This document shows, piece after piece, positions 14,922-24,570 of a stretch of 64,000 nucleotides of DNA (position 1 is its first letter; every line of letters starts with the position of its first letter). Source of the DNA: Enoplosus armatus (lineage: Eukaryota > Chordata > Actinopteri > Centrarchiformes > Enoplosidae). The stretch covers positions 10,379,548 to 10,443,547 of the forward strand of contig NC_092190.1 in the NCBI RefSeq assembly GCF_043641665.1. The letters run 5' to 3'. The notes under the pieces were generated by a model. The model did no database searches. It was given only the letters and a program-made list of their open reading frames with translations, and had not been told where the DNA came from. Position numbers and translations under genes: made by a program.

Positions 14922-15270
14922 AGGGGAATTCCACCGATTTTACACGTGTTAACAGGTCTTGGGGAGTACAACTGCATATGTGAAAAAAGTCGTATAAAGC
15001 CTTTTGTGGCTTCAGAGGGAGCTGCGCGAAATCTGATAAATTGCCTCAAGTGATGTTTGAAAGTGAAAAGAAATCTGGGGTGTGGCTTTAGAAAGAAATG
15101 AGCTTGCCAGACCTCTATAGCCCGCTCCTCATCTCTGCTTGAGGCTAGCGGCTCGAGGCTACATTAGCCGCTAATAGCATAACACACCAGAATCTCCGAC
15201 TGAACTGTTGGTGACTGAGTTGTATTGTGGGTAATGTAGGCACCAGGTTTTGACAAGTCAGAAGAATGCG
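14922..15270 (+). repeat. Dispersed repeat family A, copy 1
   Basis: This stretch can be aligned by eye with 58902-59262 in the same orientation. Both begin with GGGAA followed by TCCAC, share 'actgcatatgtgaaa', 'aaatctgataaatt', 'cctcatctctgcttgaggct' and 'acattagccgct', and end with a stop-rich run containing 'gggtaatg' and 'agaagaatg'. The two copies differ by many substitutions and small indels, so they are old. No open frame is present, so this is a non-autonomous element. Its class (MITE or SINE) cannot be set from two copies. Confidence 0.75.
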
Positions 15271-15409
15271 TGGAATAAAAAGAGATGATATATCTGTTTC
15301 TGCTGCATGGCTTTTTTTCTTTTTTTAAAAAACAGTCGATTATGAGTCTGACAATGCAATGCTAAATCAGTGGAGTACTGTTTTATTTGTGAGGATTTGC
15401 TGTTTTTTC

Positions 15410-15475
15410 TGTTCTATATCAGAATCAATCAGAAATACTTTATTGATCCCCCCATGATATCATTGTAAAAGGAGT
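15410..15475 (-). repeat. Short interspersed-element tail (GGGGATCAATAAAGT type)
   Basis: The plus strand carries 'ctttattgatcccc'; a second copy of the same motif occurs at 56150-56200. Read on the minus strand this is GGGGATCAATAAAG, the kind of 3' tail found on many teleost retroelements. Only a short piece is recognisable, so the parent family is not named. Confidence 0.4.
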
Positions 15476-16847
15476 AGCTTTCCTGTTGGTTGAACGAAAG
15501 AAAGTTTATGTTTTACAGTAAGATATCACATTGGGCTCAAGTACCTTTTTGGCATGTATTTTTCATGTTATCGTCTAAACAATCCTTAATCAAAACATAA
15601 CCTATGGGATCAATCAACATTAAAAATAATGTAGTCTTAAACATACTGGCCTCCACTCTTCTGTTCAAATGCATGCCTCTGATAGATATTGCACATTTCC
15701 AGTCTTAGATGACAGGCATCCGTCTCAAGTTCACCAATTATAAATAGCACATATTGGTGTGGATTACAATTTGCAGTAATCAGATTTGAGGGCAAAACAA
15801 ATCTACAGCTTTCCCAGATGAACGGTAACCCCTTTAATCCCATCCCACCCCCACTTCTGTCTGTGCAGTCAGCTGTCTGCCTTCTGACGTCAGAAATGCA
15901 TCTATCTACTCAGTGTAAGCAGGGGGTTGGGAGGGGGCTGTCCATCAGAGGGGCTGCAAAGGAAATCCAGTAAGCGTGGTAACCGACCAGTCCCATCTAA
16001 GAATAGATAAGCTGGTGGACAGACCAAGGGTTAGACATCAAAAATGTAGACAAAGGCTTTCGACCAACAGGAGGCCCACAGTTAGAGGTGTTAGCAGGAA
16101 TTCTTCACCAGTTTGACTGGACAGATCAGACAGAAGTATTCCAGGTAACAGGTGGTGGCTGTTTCTAGTTTTCCCTCTCTGAATTGTATACAGCGGTGAC
16201 TTTCACGACCACACCGTACTCTCTGCGAACAACTATTCCCCTCCTTAATCATGCATAAAAGGTGCCATTTAAATCTTGCCAAAGCCGCGGGGCCTCAGCA
16301 TTGCAACACAGCTGGTGGGCTGCTTTACATGAGTGAAACAGTGGGGGGGGGGTGTATATTCCTTGAACACCTCTGGAGCTCTGACAGCAGCAGATCCATC
16401 AAAAAGCTTTCTTGCGAGGAAAAGTCTTTGCACAGCCATCTTATTTGCCCCATCCTCCTCCTCCTCCTCTTGCTCTTCGTCATCTTCCTCTCTGGGTCAT
16501 AAATCAACCCATAATTATCAGGGAGGGTGGTGACTTAGTCTTGAGACCATGTGGCTCAACAGCTGACCGCAGCACAGGGGACTGGGCAGTGTCCTGACAC
16601 AGACCGACAGACTACAGCTTTCAGACATTAGCCTCTTGCCGGCTACACCCTCAGATGAACGCAGCACGCCTTGCTATGTTCCAAAGAAGAGAAATATGAA
16701 AGAAGAAAGACCAGCCAGAAGGCAGCTGCTGGAAAACGACATTGTGGAACCGTGTGGTTGAGATAATCTTTTCAGTTTAAAGAGAGAGTGATACCTCCAT
16801 GCAACGCTGGCAGACAATCTGGCTGAGCAGGAGGACAGATGGATGTG

Positions 16848-16848
<1 letters not shown>
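15476..16848. other. Non-coding stretch
   Basis: No gene seen. A CTC/CCT triplet run lies near 16455-16475. A full CRE palindrome TGACGTCA is at 15885-15892, isolated from other promoter features. Confidence 0.5.

Positions 16849-16917
<69 letters not shown>
16849..16917. repeat. (CA)n microsatellite, about 34 units
   Basis: An uninterrupted CA dinucleotide run. It generates artificial poly-Cys-Val and poly-Thr-His open frames on both strands, which are not genes. It is long and pure, so it is likely to be polymorphic. Confidence 0.98.
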
Positions 16918-16919
<2 letters not shown>

Positions 16920-18690
16920 TGTTGAAATGGGGACTGTGGCTGAAATGGCTTGCCCTCCTTGTACATAAGTTTACCATGATCGATTTTTTTACAGTGTGTG
17001 TGAGTATTTAACAGTTACAGCCCTGCATCATATCATCCCAAGGGTTTAACACCAACAAGTTCAATACACACACACAAACACACAGCCCTCAGCCTTCTGA
17101 ATGAGCCCATCTGTGAGCTCCTGTGAGACAAAAGCAGAGTTTTGTCGGGTGACACAGGCAGAGTTATGTTCTTGTTTGTTACTCAGCTACGTTCTGTCAC
17201 ACCAAGAAGAAAAGGCTTTGCAGACTGTAAAATCTGTTCTCCTCTCTGTCTCCTCACTGCTCTTTTCAGTCTGTCCATGAAAATGATTCTGTTTCCGTGT
17301 CACGATTTCCCTCTTTTACTTTTTCTGTTTCTTACCTTTCCTGCTTTTTTGCCCCTCCTCTGTCTCACTCTCTCTCTAAGCACTGACACACAGGTGCACA
17401 CGGTACACATCACACAACCACACAGCGTTTGGGTGAAAGCCGCCCAAGGTCCCCTGAAACTGGGACAATTCCCAACTGACATCCAGCACCCCAAAGGCTT
17501 TTTGGAGGAGTGTGTGTTTGTGTGTGCAGCGAACAAGCCAACAAACCTGTTTTCCTTTTCCTGCGCTGCCAGCCGGCACACATGCAACATCTCAGGGCAA
17601 ACAACAGCATGCAAGATGGAAAAAAGAGAAAGACATAAAGGCCAGTCCACAGACAGCAAACAAAGACAGTGGCCATTTAAGGAGAAGAAATGGTCTTTCC
17701 TTTGGAAAATATATAAAGCAGAATGGATTCAGACACTCTTTGTGAGATGCTTGTTCAGTTATGGCAACACATTCATGCAAAGAATCATGCATTCGAAATC
17801 ACAGTGAGAACAAATTGCCAATGGCCAAACATTGTGCATACAGACAAACAGGAGACAAGTGGTACCATACCTCACTGTAACATTTCCTCCGTAGTTCTTG
17901 ATGCTGTCTTTCCAGCTAGGAAATAACATCCAGAGACAATCTGGTCTCAGCTGCAAAGATCTGAAACACTCAGAGAGAGGGAGCGAGAAAGAAATCAACT
18001 CCCAGCGCTCTCTACATCTACACCCATAGGCTAAAATCCTCCACTGACATGCCATCAGAGAGAGAGAGGGAGAGAGAGGGGAGTGTGCCAGTTTGGTGAA
18101 TGAAGGGGGAGTAGTTGAAAGGGCAAGAGAGCATGAGTCAGTGATAGAGAGAGAGGGATTTAGGAGTTTTTTCAGTGAGTGATCGTGTGTGTTTGTGTGA
18201 GAGAGAAAAACAGAGAGTGAGATGGGAGTTTAAATCTCTAATTACAACTGCTTATCACAAGCCCATAAGCAGCTGGCAGAAATGAGTGACACCAGACTTC
18301 ACACACACTGCACTCTGTTGTGCCTGTATTGTGTGTGTGTGCATGCTGTGCGTTAGTGTTAGGGGAGAGGAGAACCAAACACTCAACTCAAAGGACTGAA
18401 AGTGAAACCATATAGTGAAAACAGGAGGACAAAAAAGCTGAGCAGAGGAGATGTGCCAAGCAAGAGGACAACTACTCCTTTTCTTCTCATCCCCTTAACT
18501 CTTTCCATCACCCCACCTCTCTCTGTTTAAACGGTTCGTGCTTTTCTCATGTTCCTCGTCAGCATGACAAAGACTGGCTGATGCATGTACATACACATAA
18601 ACAGCCATACATTTATAGTATTATAGTTATATATTATATTTTCTGTCAGCTTGTTCTTGACCAAGTTTTTATTGCTTTTTAATTTTATGC
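16918..18690. other. Non-coding stretch with a purine-rich tract
   Basis: No gene recognised. A plus-strand open frame of 221 codons (17142-17807) is the longest unexplained one in the window. It is low in complexity, has no recognisable domain and overlaps a 119-codon open frame on the other strand, so it is not called as a gene. A GA-rich tract lies at about 17975-18215. Confidence 0.5.
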
Positions 18691-18699
18691 CATGTTAGA

Positions 18700-19085
18700 G
18701 GCGTAGCTCTAGGGATGGAGATGTCGGTCAGTTGGCCCACCCACCCACCACTTTGGTCCAGATTGAAATATCTTATAACTCTTACATACATGGTCCCCAG
18801 AAGAAGAATTGGACTGACTTTGGTGATCCCCTGACTTTTCCTGTGGCACCATGGGGTTGACATGTTTGGTTTTTAAGGAAGTATTTCCTATATATTATAT
18901 TATATTATATTATTATATTATATAGTATTTCCTATAGTATATTGGATGGACTGCCATGACATTTTGTACAGACAATCATGGCCACCAGAGGATGAATTCA
19001 AATGATTTTTGGAGACCCCCTGCTTTTTCCTCGAGTGCTATCAGCAGGTCAAATTTCAATGAATACCTACCAAACTAATAGGTCG
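18700..19085 (-). repeat. Dispersed repeat family B, 3' part (minus)
   Basis: Read on the minus strand this aligns with the 3' two-thirds of the copy at 41999-42700. It shares 'gatcaccaaagtca'-type segments, 'catcctctgg', 'tgtacaaaatgtcatgg', and the terminal 'ccaaagtggtgg' followed by short CCGAC-like repeats. The 5' part of the same element lies at 19714-19860, with unrelated CpG-rich DNA between them. A TATAT-rich run (18889-18925) also interrupts it. Confidence 0.7.
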
Positions 19086-19090
19086 AAATC

Positions 19091-19713
19091 GAAATGAGGG
19101 ATCAATCTCCCAGTATTACTTTTCTCTCCCCACCCCCACCTACTTGCTCGCGTCCGAAGAAAGAAAAAACGTCAAAAACAACATGGCGTAGCTTACCGGT
19201 AGCTTGCAGGTGCACACACCCGGGAACACACACAGGGAAGTGGTCAGAGTGTCCGAGAGTGTCCGTAGCTCGCCTGGCAACGCCTGGCAACGCCTGGCAG
19301 TGCGTCAAAAAAAGTCCACCGTTTGTGAGGCCGCCCGTCTTTACAGTCCGGATCCGTCTTCTCTTCACCCACCACACCAGTTAGCCACCCGTCCGTCGCC
19401 CGGGCCGTCCATTCACGACCCGGGGGCCTGTCGCCTCGTCTGGAGCCGAGTACGGGAGGTAAGGTTGAGGCTGGGCTCTCAGGGGCAAATTATAAAGCTT
19501 CAACTCTGACTAAAGGTTTCACTCTGTATAAATTTGGGAAACTCTAATTGCCCCAATGTAGAGTAATTGTGGAAACCAAGAAAGTCTCGACTGAGCAGAG
19601 AACTTTTATACATACTGACAGAAACTGATCAGATTGAGCGAGTGACCCGGGGGTTGTGTTGAATGGCGCACTGTATGCAGGCCTTTTGCGCATAAATCGT
19701 GACACCCATACGT
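19091..19713. other. CpG-rich segment splitting a repeat copy
   Basis: The core (about 19140-19460) holds roughly 30 CpG dinucleotides, far above its surroundings, so it is a CpG island by inspection. It has good splice donors on both strands: minus at 19197 (ACCG then GTAAGC) and plus near 19458 (GGAG then GTAAGG). A decamer 'cgcctggcaa' is repeated in tandem two and a half times near 19273-19300. No convincing protein is encoded; open frames of 91-101 codons overlap on opposite strands. It could be a leader exon with promoter, a lncRNA promoter, or an inserted GC-rich element. Confidence 0.45.
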
Positions 19714-19860
19714 ACTTTGTGTTTATTGCTAATTAGCAAATCTTAGCATGCTAACATGGTAAACTAAGATGGTGAACTTGGTAAACATTATATCTGCTTA
19801 GCATCAGCATGTTAGCATTGTCGTTGTGAAAACGTTAGCATTTAGCTTCGCGAGAGTGCC
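19714..19860 (-). repeat. Dispersed repeat family B, 5' part (minus)
   Basis: Read on the minus strand this aligns closely with 42055-42190, including the 'gctaacatg' palindromic units, 'ttggtaaacattata', 'gttagcattgtc' and 'gtactttg'. The alignment stops abruptly at 19714, where CpG-rich DNA begins, and resumes near 19085. Confidence 0.75.
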
Positions 19861-20199
19861 TAAGTAGGTTAGTATAAAACATGTACAACCATATTCCGCC
19901 CATTTCTGTGACATTTTTGTCGCTAAAATATTGTAAATAAATAACATACCAACATATATCACGTGTCGTTAAATTAATAAAATAATAAGAACAAAAACAG
20001 CAAAACAATAAGGATGAAAGAATAGATAATAAATACCTAAACTTACATTCATCTGTCTTCTCATCATAGGTGGTAAAGTACAGGTTGTTGTCCTGTATGT
20101 TTTTAAATGAAAGAGGGTGCAGTTGGTGCATGAAAGAACACACAGTTTATATTTACAGTGCACACAATCTGCACACTCAGTCCTGTCACCCCTATATTT

Positions 20200-20222
20200 G
20201 TGTGTGTGTGTGTGTGTGTGTG
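20200..20222. repeat. (TG)n microsatellite
   Basis: An uninterrupted TG run of about 11 units, followed by a G tract. Confidence 0.95.
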
Positions 20223-22475
20223 TTGGGGGGCATTTTAGCACAACACAAAAACAGACCTAGATAAATGTTGCTGGCTCTGTGAGTATGTCTGCCACATTAG
20301 AGCCATAAAGCAGAGTAGTGTGTGGGAGTCAGGAGATGGAGAGAGGAAGGGGGCCAGAATTGTGGCAAACCAAAATCCTTCCCTCCTCTCATCCATTTGA
20401 TGTTTTTCCTCTCCTCTGTAATAGGCTGAAGTCCTTGAGAAAAAGGCCAGGAGAAAAAAAAGCAAGATCTATCAAGATGAGCTTCAACAGAGACAACTTT
20501 TAAATCTGCTCTTACTTTTCTTGCTTACATGCAGATTGCAAGCCTGGCGTTTCATCGTGGTTTGATTCCAGGTAGAGGCAGAACCATATGAATTATAGAT
20601 CAGTTTATATTCCAGCAGATGTAGCCAAGGGAGAAAAAAAAAACAGAAACCAAATCTAACGTTAATGCTGTTAAAAACAAATAAACCTCTCATTTTGCTG
20701 GGTCAGTCACGTTTTTCAGATCAAAAACAATTAGTGTCTTCTCAAGCTGAATCGATTAAAAAATCTGCAGCATGGCAAGCACCAAACATGGTGTTTAGAC
20801 TTTGGAGTAACGGATGGCACAATCCAGTTTGTTGATAAACCAAATCCTCACTTAAATGAGAAATCCAAGCGGTGCTGCTGCCAGTTCAGCTGCAGGGCTC
20901 TGGATCAGCCTGATTACTTTGGGCTGACTGCAGCAGATCAAAGTAATCCTCAAATACTAGAGAAGTAAGTACATGGAACAACCGTGTAGTACACTGAAGC
21001 ACAGTGAGACGATGTGAGTGCTGTACATTTTGTAGTACTTAGGGGAGGCAATGAAAGTACATGTGTGCATACGTATGTGTGTGTGTGTGTCTATGTGCAA
21101 GTCTATGTTTACATCTGGTGGTTTGCTGCAGAAACAGAGCTTGCAGGGTTTTATAATCAGGATTCAGGGATCACCTTTAGTCCATGTCATCAGTCAGACC
21201 TGTCCTAAAGCTCCCAAACAGGGAGAGCGGGAGGAGGGAGGAAATGAAAGGACAGATGGGGACACAGAGACACTATAAGGTCCACGTTTAACACAAGTGA
21301 TGCAGCCTGAAAAATGGGAGAATGAAGGAGACAGACTCTAAGGGACTGGGACCAATGATTTGCCCCTCTCTACCACAAGCAAGCAAAATATTCTGTAATC
21401 TTGAGAAAGTTACTAATATCATGCAAAAAAATATTTTAAATCTAGATAATGAGGTTATTCTGCTTAGCTCCTGTGGATATATAAAGATTGGTCTGATGCA
21501 GTCTTTACACTTAGCAGATGTTTTGGATATTAGTGTGACAACCATTCAACTTTTAATACGTTCAATATTCCAGTGCAAATTGTGCTCAAACTATTACTTA
21601 TGCGATAAGCACAACTTAATCATTGTAAATATTATGACTTTCTTTGTCCCTTTTTACAGTGTATATGTGATGTATATCCCTTTTTTTGTGGGTTTAATAA
21701 TACCACTCTGTGTACTCGCAACATGTGTGTGAGTGTGTGAACTCTACACAGGGCCAGCATGTGTACACAGCAGGTCTCATTTCCTGATTCTCCGCTCAGA
21801 TGCTGGTTTCTCTTTTGAGAGCCGAGGCCCACAATGACATCAGCTTCCGCCAACACACCAGCCGTCACCATGGCACCACACAAAGACATTTCTGGCCCAG
21901 AGGGAGGGGGAGCATCATGCTTGACACATTTATGGGAGAGGTCTGTCATACCCTCCTCCCTCTCCTCCTTCTCCTTTTGCTCGATTGGTGTTTGTACAGC
22001 CGCCTGCTCTGTTTACCAGATCATCAAAGACCGTCTCAGACTTCCATGGCTGTAGTACGCTAGGCCTGCCCTGCTCTCTCGATCTGTTTCAGCTTCACAG
22101 CCTCTCTCTTCTCTTCCGCTGGCTCTTCCACTCATGGCTACTGCTATCCATTAAGTCCATTTGAAATCTGTCTTTCTCAGCCTTCTATTTCAGACTTTCT
22201 CCCTCCCTCCCCCTCTTTTGGGCTCTCTTCTTGTCAAACGGAGCCATGACTCCAAGGGCAAAATGCCTAGTGAAGAAGTGACCACCCACTGGGCTTTGTC
22301 TAACTCTTTGCCCCAACGGACAGAAGGCCTGTGTGGGTGTGGGTGTGTGGTGTGTGTGGTGTGTGTTACACAGAGAGGGAGAAACAGACGGGAGTGTGGC
22401 AGGTAGGGGAGAACCCCAAAGTAAAATTTAAACATCAACCCCCTTTTAAATTAACAAGTTAGAAAATATCAGGCT
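20223..22475. other. Non-coding stretch
   Basis: No gene recognised. A 136-codon plus-strand open frame (21322-21732) is hydrophobic and AT-driven and has no recognisable domain. On the minus strand near 20040-20095 a short reading frame ends at a perfect donor (GTAAGT), but it is too short to identify. Confidence 0.45.
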
Positions 22476-22479
22476 GGAA

Positions 22480-22531
22480 AATATCCCAAGATGCCTCTCT
22501 GGGGCAATAAAGGGGGGCATCTTGTGATATT
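22480..22531. repeat. Inverted repeat / hairpin
   Basis: The arm at 22480-22495 (AATATCCCAAGATGCC) pairs with the arm at 22516-22531 with one mismatch over 16 bases, leaving a 20-base loop. It may be a remnant MITE terminus or a small structured RNA; nothing else supports either. Confidence 0.5.
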
Positions 22532-23719
22532 GTGTACTCTTTTACACTGAATAGAATAACATCTTTTTAAAAGGTTATTTAAATAAGCTATTTTGCTATG
22601 TCACAATTTCTATGACTATGACAGTTTAAATTACAGTTTATTCTTCACAAATTATTTTTATCTGAATATTAATTTTAGTTAGCAGTTTGTTTTTTTCAGA
22701 GATGATGGTATTTGTGTCTTTTGTTCATTTTTACACATCAACAAAAATTGCACTAGAAACATATTGTGGCGGTGGAGGATGTCCCTTGGGCATTTTGCCC
22801 CAAATCCCTTGGGGTTGTCTGTCCCCGAATGTGATCTTTTTTCATTTTTGTATAATTATCAGAATTTTTTTTTTACTCCAAACTAATGTATATGTTTTCT
22901 CACAAAAATTTTGGAGTAAAAAAAAGTTGGATCACCAACATGTTTTTCGGTGTCTGCGTTTGTCAAAACACTCAGATCCTTAAAAACGAACAAAGAAAAC
23001 TTAGATGAAGTTACTTCAAAATCTGTTTTGTTCCTGAACTCCAAAACAAAAGCAAAAGTAAAATGGCAGCCTTTTCTGCCATCTTCCATTATCTATATTT
23101 ATCATGAAATGCCAAATGTATCTGTGTAAAACAAACCTATAATAATTAATTTTGTTTTGATTTGATTCATTAATTTGCATAAGTTTGCAAAATAACTGTC
23201 ACAATATAATGACAAATCCATTAAAGATAACATTGAATTATCAGCCAGTCCTACTGTATAATATACTCTGAATATTATGGAGGTTAATTGTGACGCCACA
23301 TATAATGCATAATTTAACGTATACACAGAATTCACAGAATGTTCGGTCATGAAAATTTGTATAAAGTCATGGGTAAAGTCAAAATAATCCATTGGCCAAA
23401 ATGTGTCTGCCCCAGGTGTCCCAGCTCTCCCTCTGCGTCTAGTTTAACAGAAGAATCATCCATTGAGGATATTTTGCTGTTTCCTCCAGGGTTCTCGGGC
23501 ATTACAAATTCATTGAGTAGCTCCTTTTGAATATGCAGACATCATCCGCCTATACAGTTTTGCCTCAATCTAAAAGTAGGCTCTCTTACCTAATTTCGAC
23601 TGTTCCTGCTCAACCATAGCCATCTCTCCGCTGCCTCGGAGGATGTTCCACCAAGTCCTTCTTTCTAGTGGCCAACAAAGGAACAACAACCTCCACCCAG
23701 ATTCCAGATGATGTCATTT

Positions 23720-24308
23720 CTTGTGCAAGAACTGTCACTTTATTGCATCTGAATTTTCAATCAGTCAGACATATGTAGGTAAATCAAATTATGGCATTCA
23801 GATGTTTATGTTCAAATATCTAAAATAATAAAGCATATGAGAATATTTCAGTGGCACAGTAATGCTGCTGCTGCTACAGGAGCAAAGACTAGTGATCAAA
23901 ACAGTACAAGAATGATTTCACACTAGTAACACATCTATTACAAGCTGGACAAAGACAAGTCTCACAAATAGGACCTTGTTTGTGATTATTTGAAGAAAAA
24001 CTACTTACTTCTCTATTTTAATATCTTGTCTTGATGTGTGGTAGAAATTACCATAATACAGCTGTAGCTATAAGATATATACATTTTTAAGAGTAAAGAC
24101 TATGTTATCAACTCATAGTATCCTTCATGTCCCCTCAGGCTGAACAAGCTATGAGCCACACAGTCTATCATCCAGCCAGCACAGAAATGGCTGCTTCCTA
24201 TATTCTTCTCACAACACCCAAAGTCAGGCGAGGTCACCAGAACTGTGCCTAGTTGCTCAGTTTTTTTCAACAACAGCATCCCTCGGGCCCAAAGTGAGGT
24301 GACACACT
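23720..24308 (-). other. tnfsf13b: tnfsf13b 3' UTR (predicted)
   Basis: This non-coding stretch follows the tnfsf13b stop codon on the minus strand and ends at the first good poly(A) signal. No competing gene lies in it. The length (about 0.6 kb) is an inference from the signal position. Confidence 0.5.
23739..23744 (-). terminator. tnfsf13b: Poly(A) signal AATAAA for tnfsf13b
   Basis: The canonical hexamer on the minus strand lies about 570 bases after the stop codon, followed by GT-containing sequence. It is the best candidate for the 3' end of the transcript; alternatives cannot be excluded without RNA data. Confidence 0.45.
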
Positions 24309-24421
24309 TTAAGCCAGTTTGACAGCACCCAGGAAGGTGGCGTCTCCATCCAGGGACACGTTGGCTGTGGAACGAGGGATCAGCAGCTCTAAGTGGTCCC
24401 CAACCTCCAGCTTCACAATAC
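24309..24421 (-). CDS. tnfsf13b: tnfsf13b coding exon 6 (last strands, stop)
   Basis: 113 bp encoding IVKLEVGDHLELLIPRS, the NVSLDGDATFLGA segment and the C-terminal VKLA before TAA. The acceptor is CACTCAG. The GDxT-F-G-A-xKL ending is diagnostic of BAFF/TNF C-termini. Confidence 0.94.
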
Positions 24422-24534
24422 CTGAGTGATGCAAATGTACACCTCAGACCTTGAACAGCCATTTTCCCTTTTTCCTGCCACAAACCGCTATCATTCATGC
24501 CCAACTACTGACACACACATGCAGCCATTCCACA

Positions 24535-24570
<36 letters not shown>

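Noticed and set aside
15885..15892. Isolated full CRE palindrome TGACGTCA
   Set aside because: An 8-mer is expected about once or twice in this length; no CCAAT, CpG island or donor nearby.
17142..17807. 221-codon open frame, the longest unexplained one
   Set aside because: No recognisable domain, hydrophobic/low-complexity content, and a 119-codon frame on the other strand. One frame of this length by chance is not surprising in 64 kb, six frames.
20040..20095. Minus-strand possible micro-exon ending at a perfect GTAAGT donor ('DNNLYFTTYDEKTDE')
   Set aside because: Does not match MYO16 as far as I can judge, the acceptor is ordinary, and it is too short to trust without RNA data.
1..23700. 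Expected myo16 coding exons
   Set aside because: Synteny predicts myo16 to the left on the minus strand, but no ankyrin-repeat or motor-domain exon was recognised by eye. A tblastn search with MYO16 would settle it.
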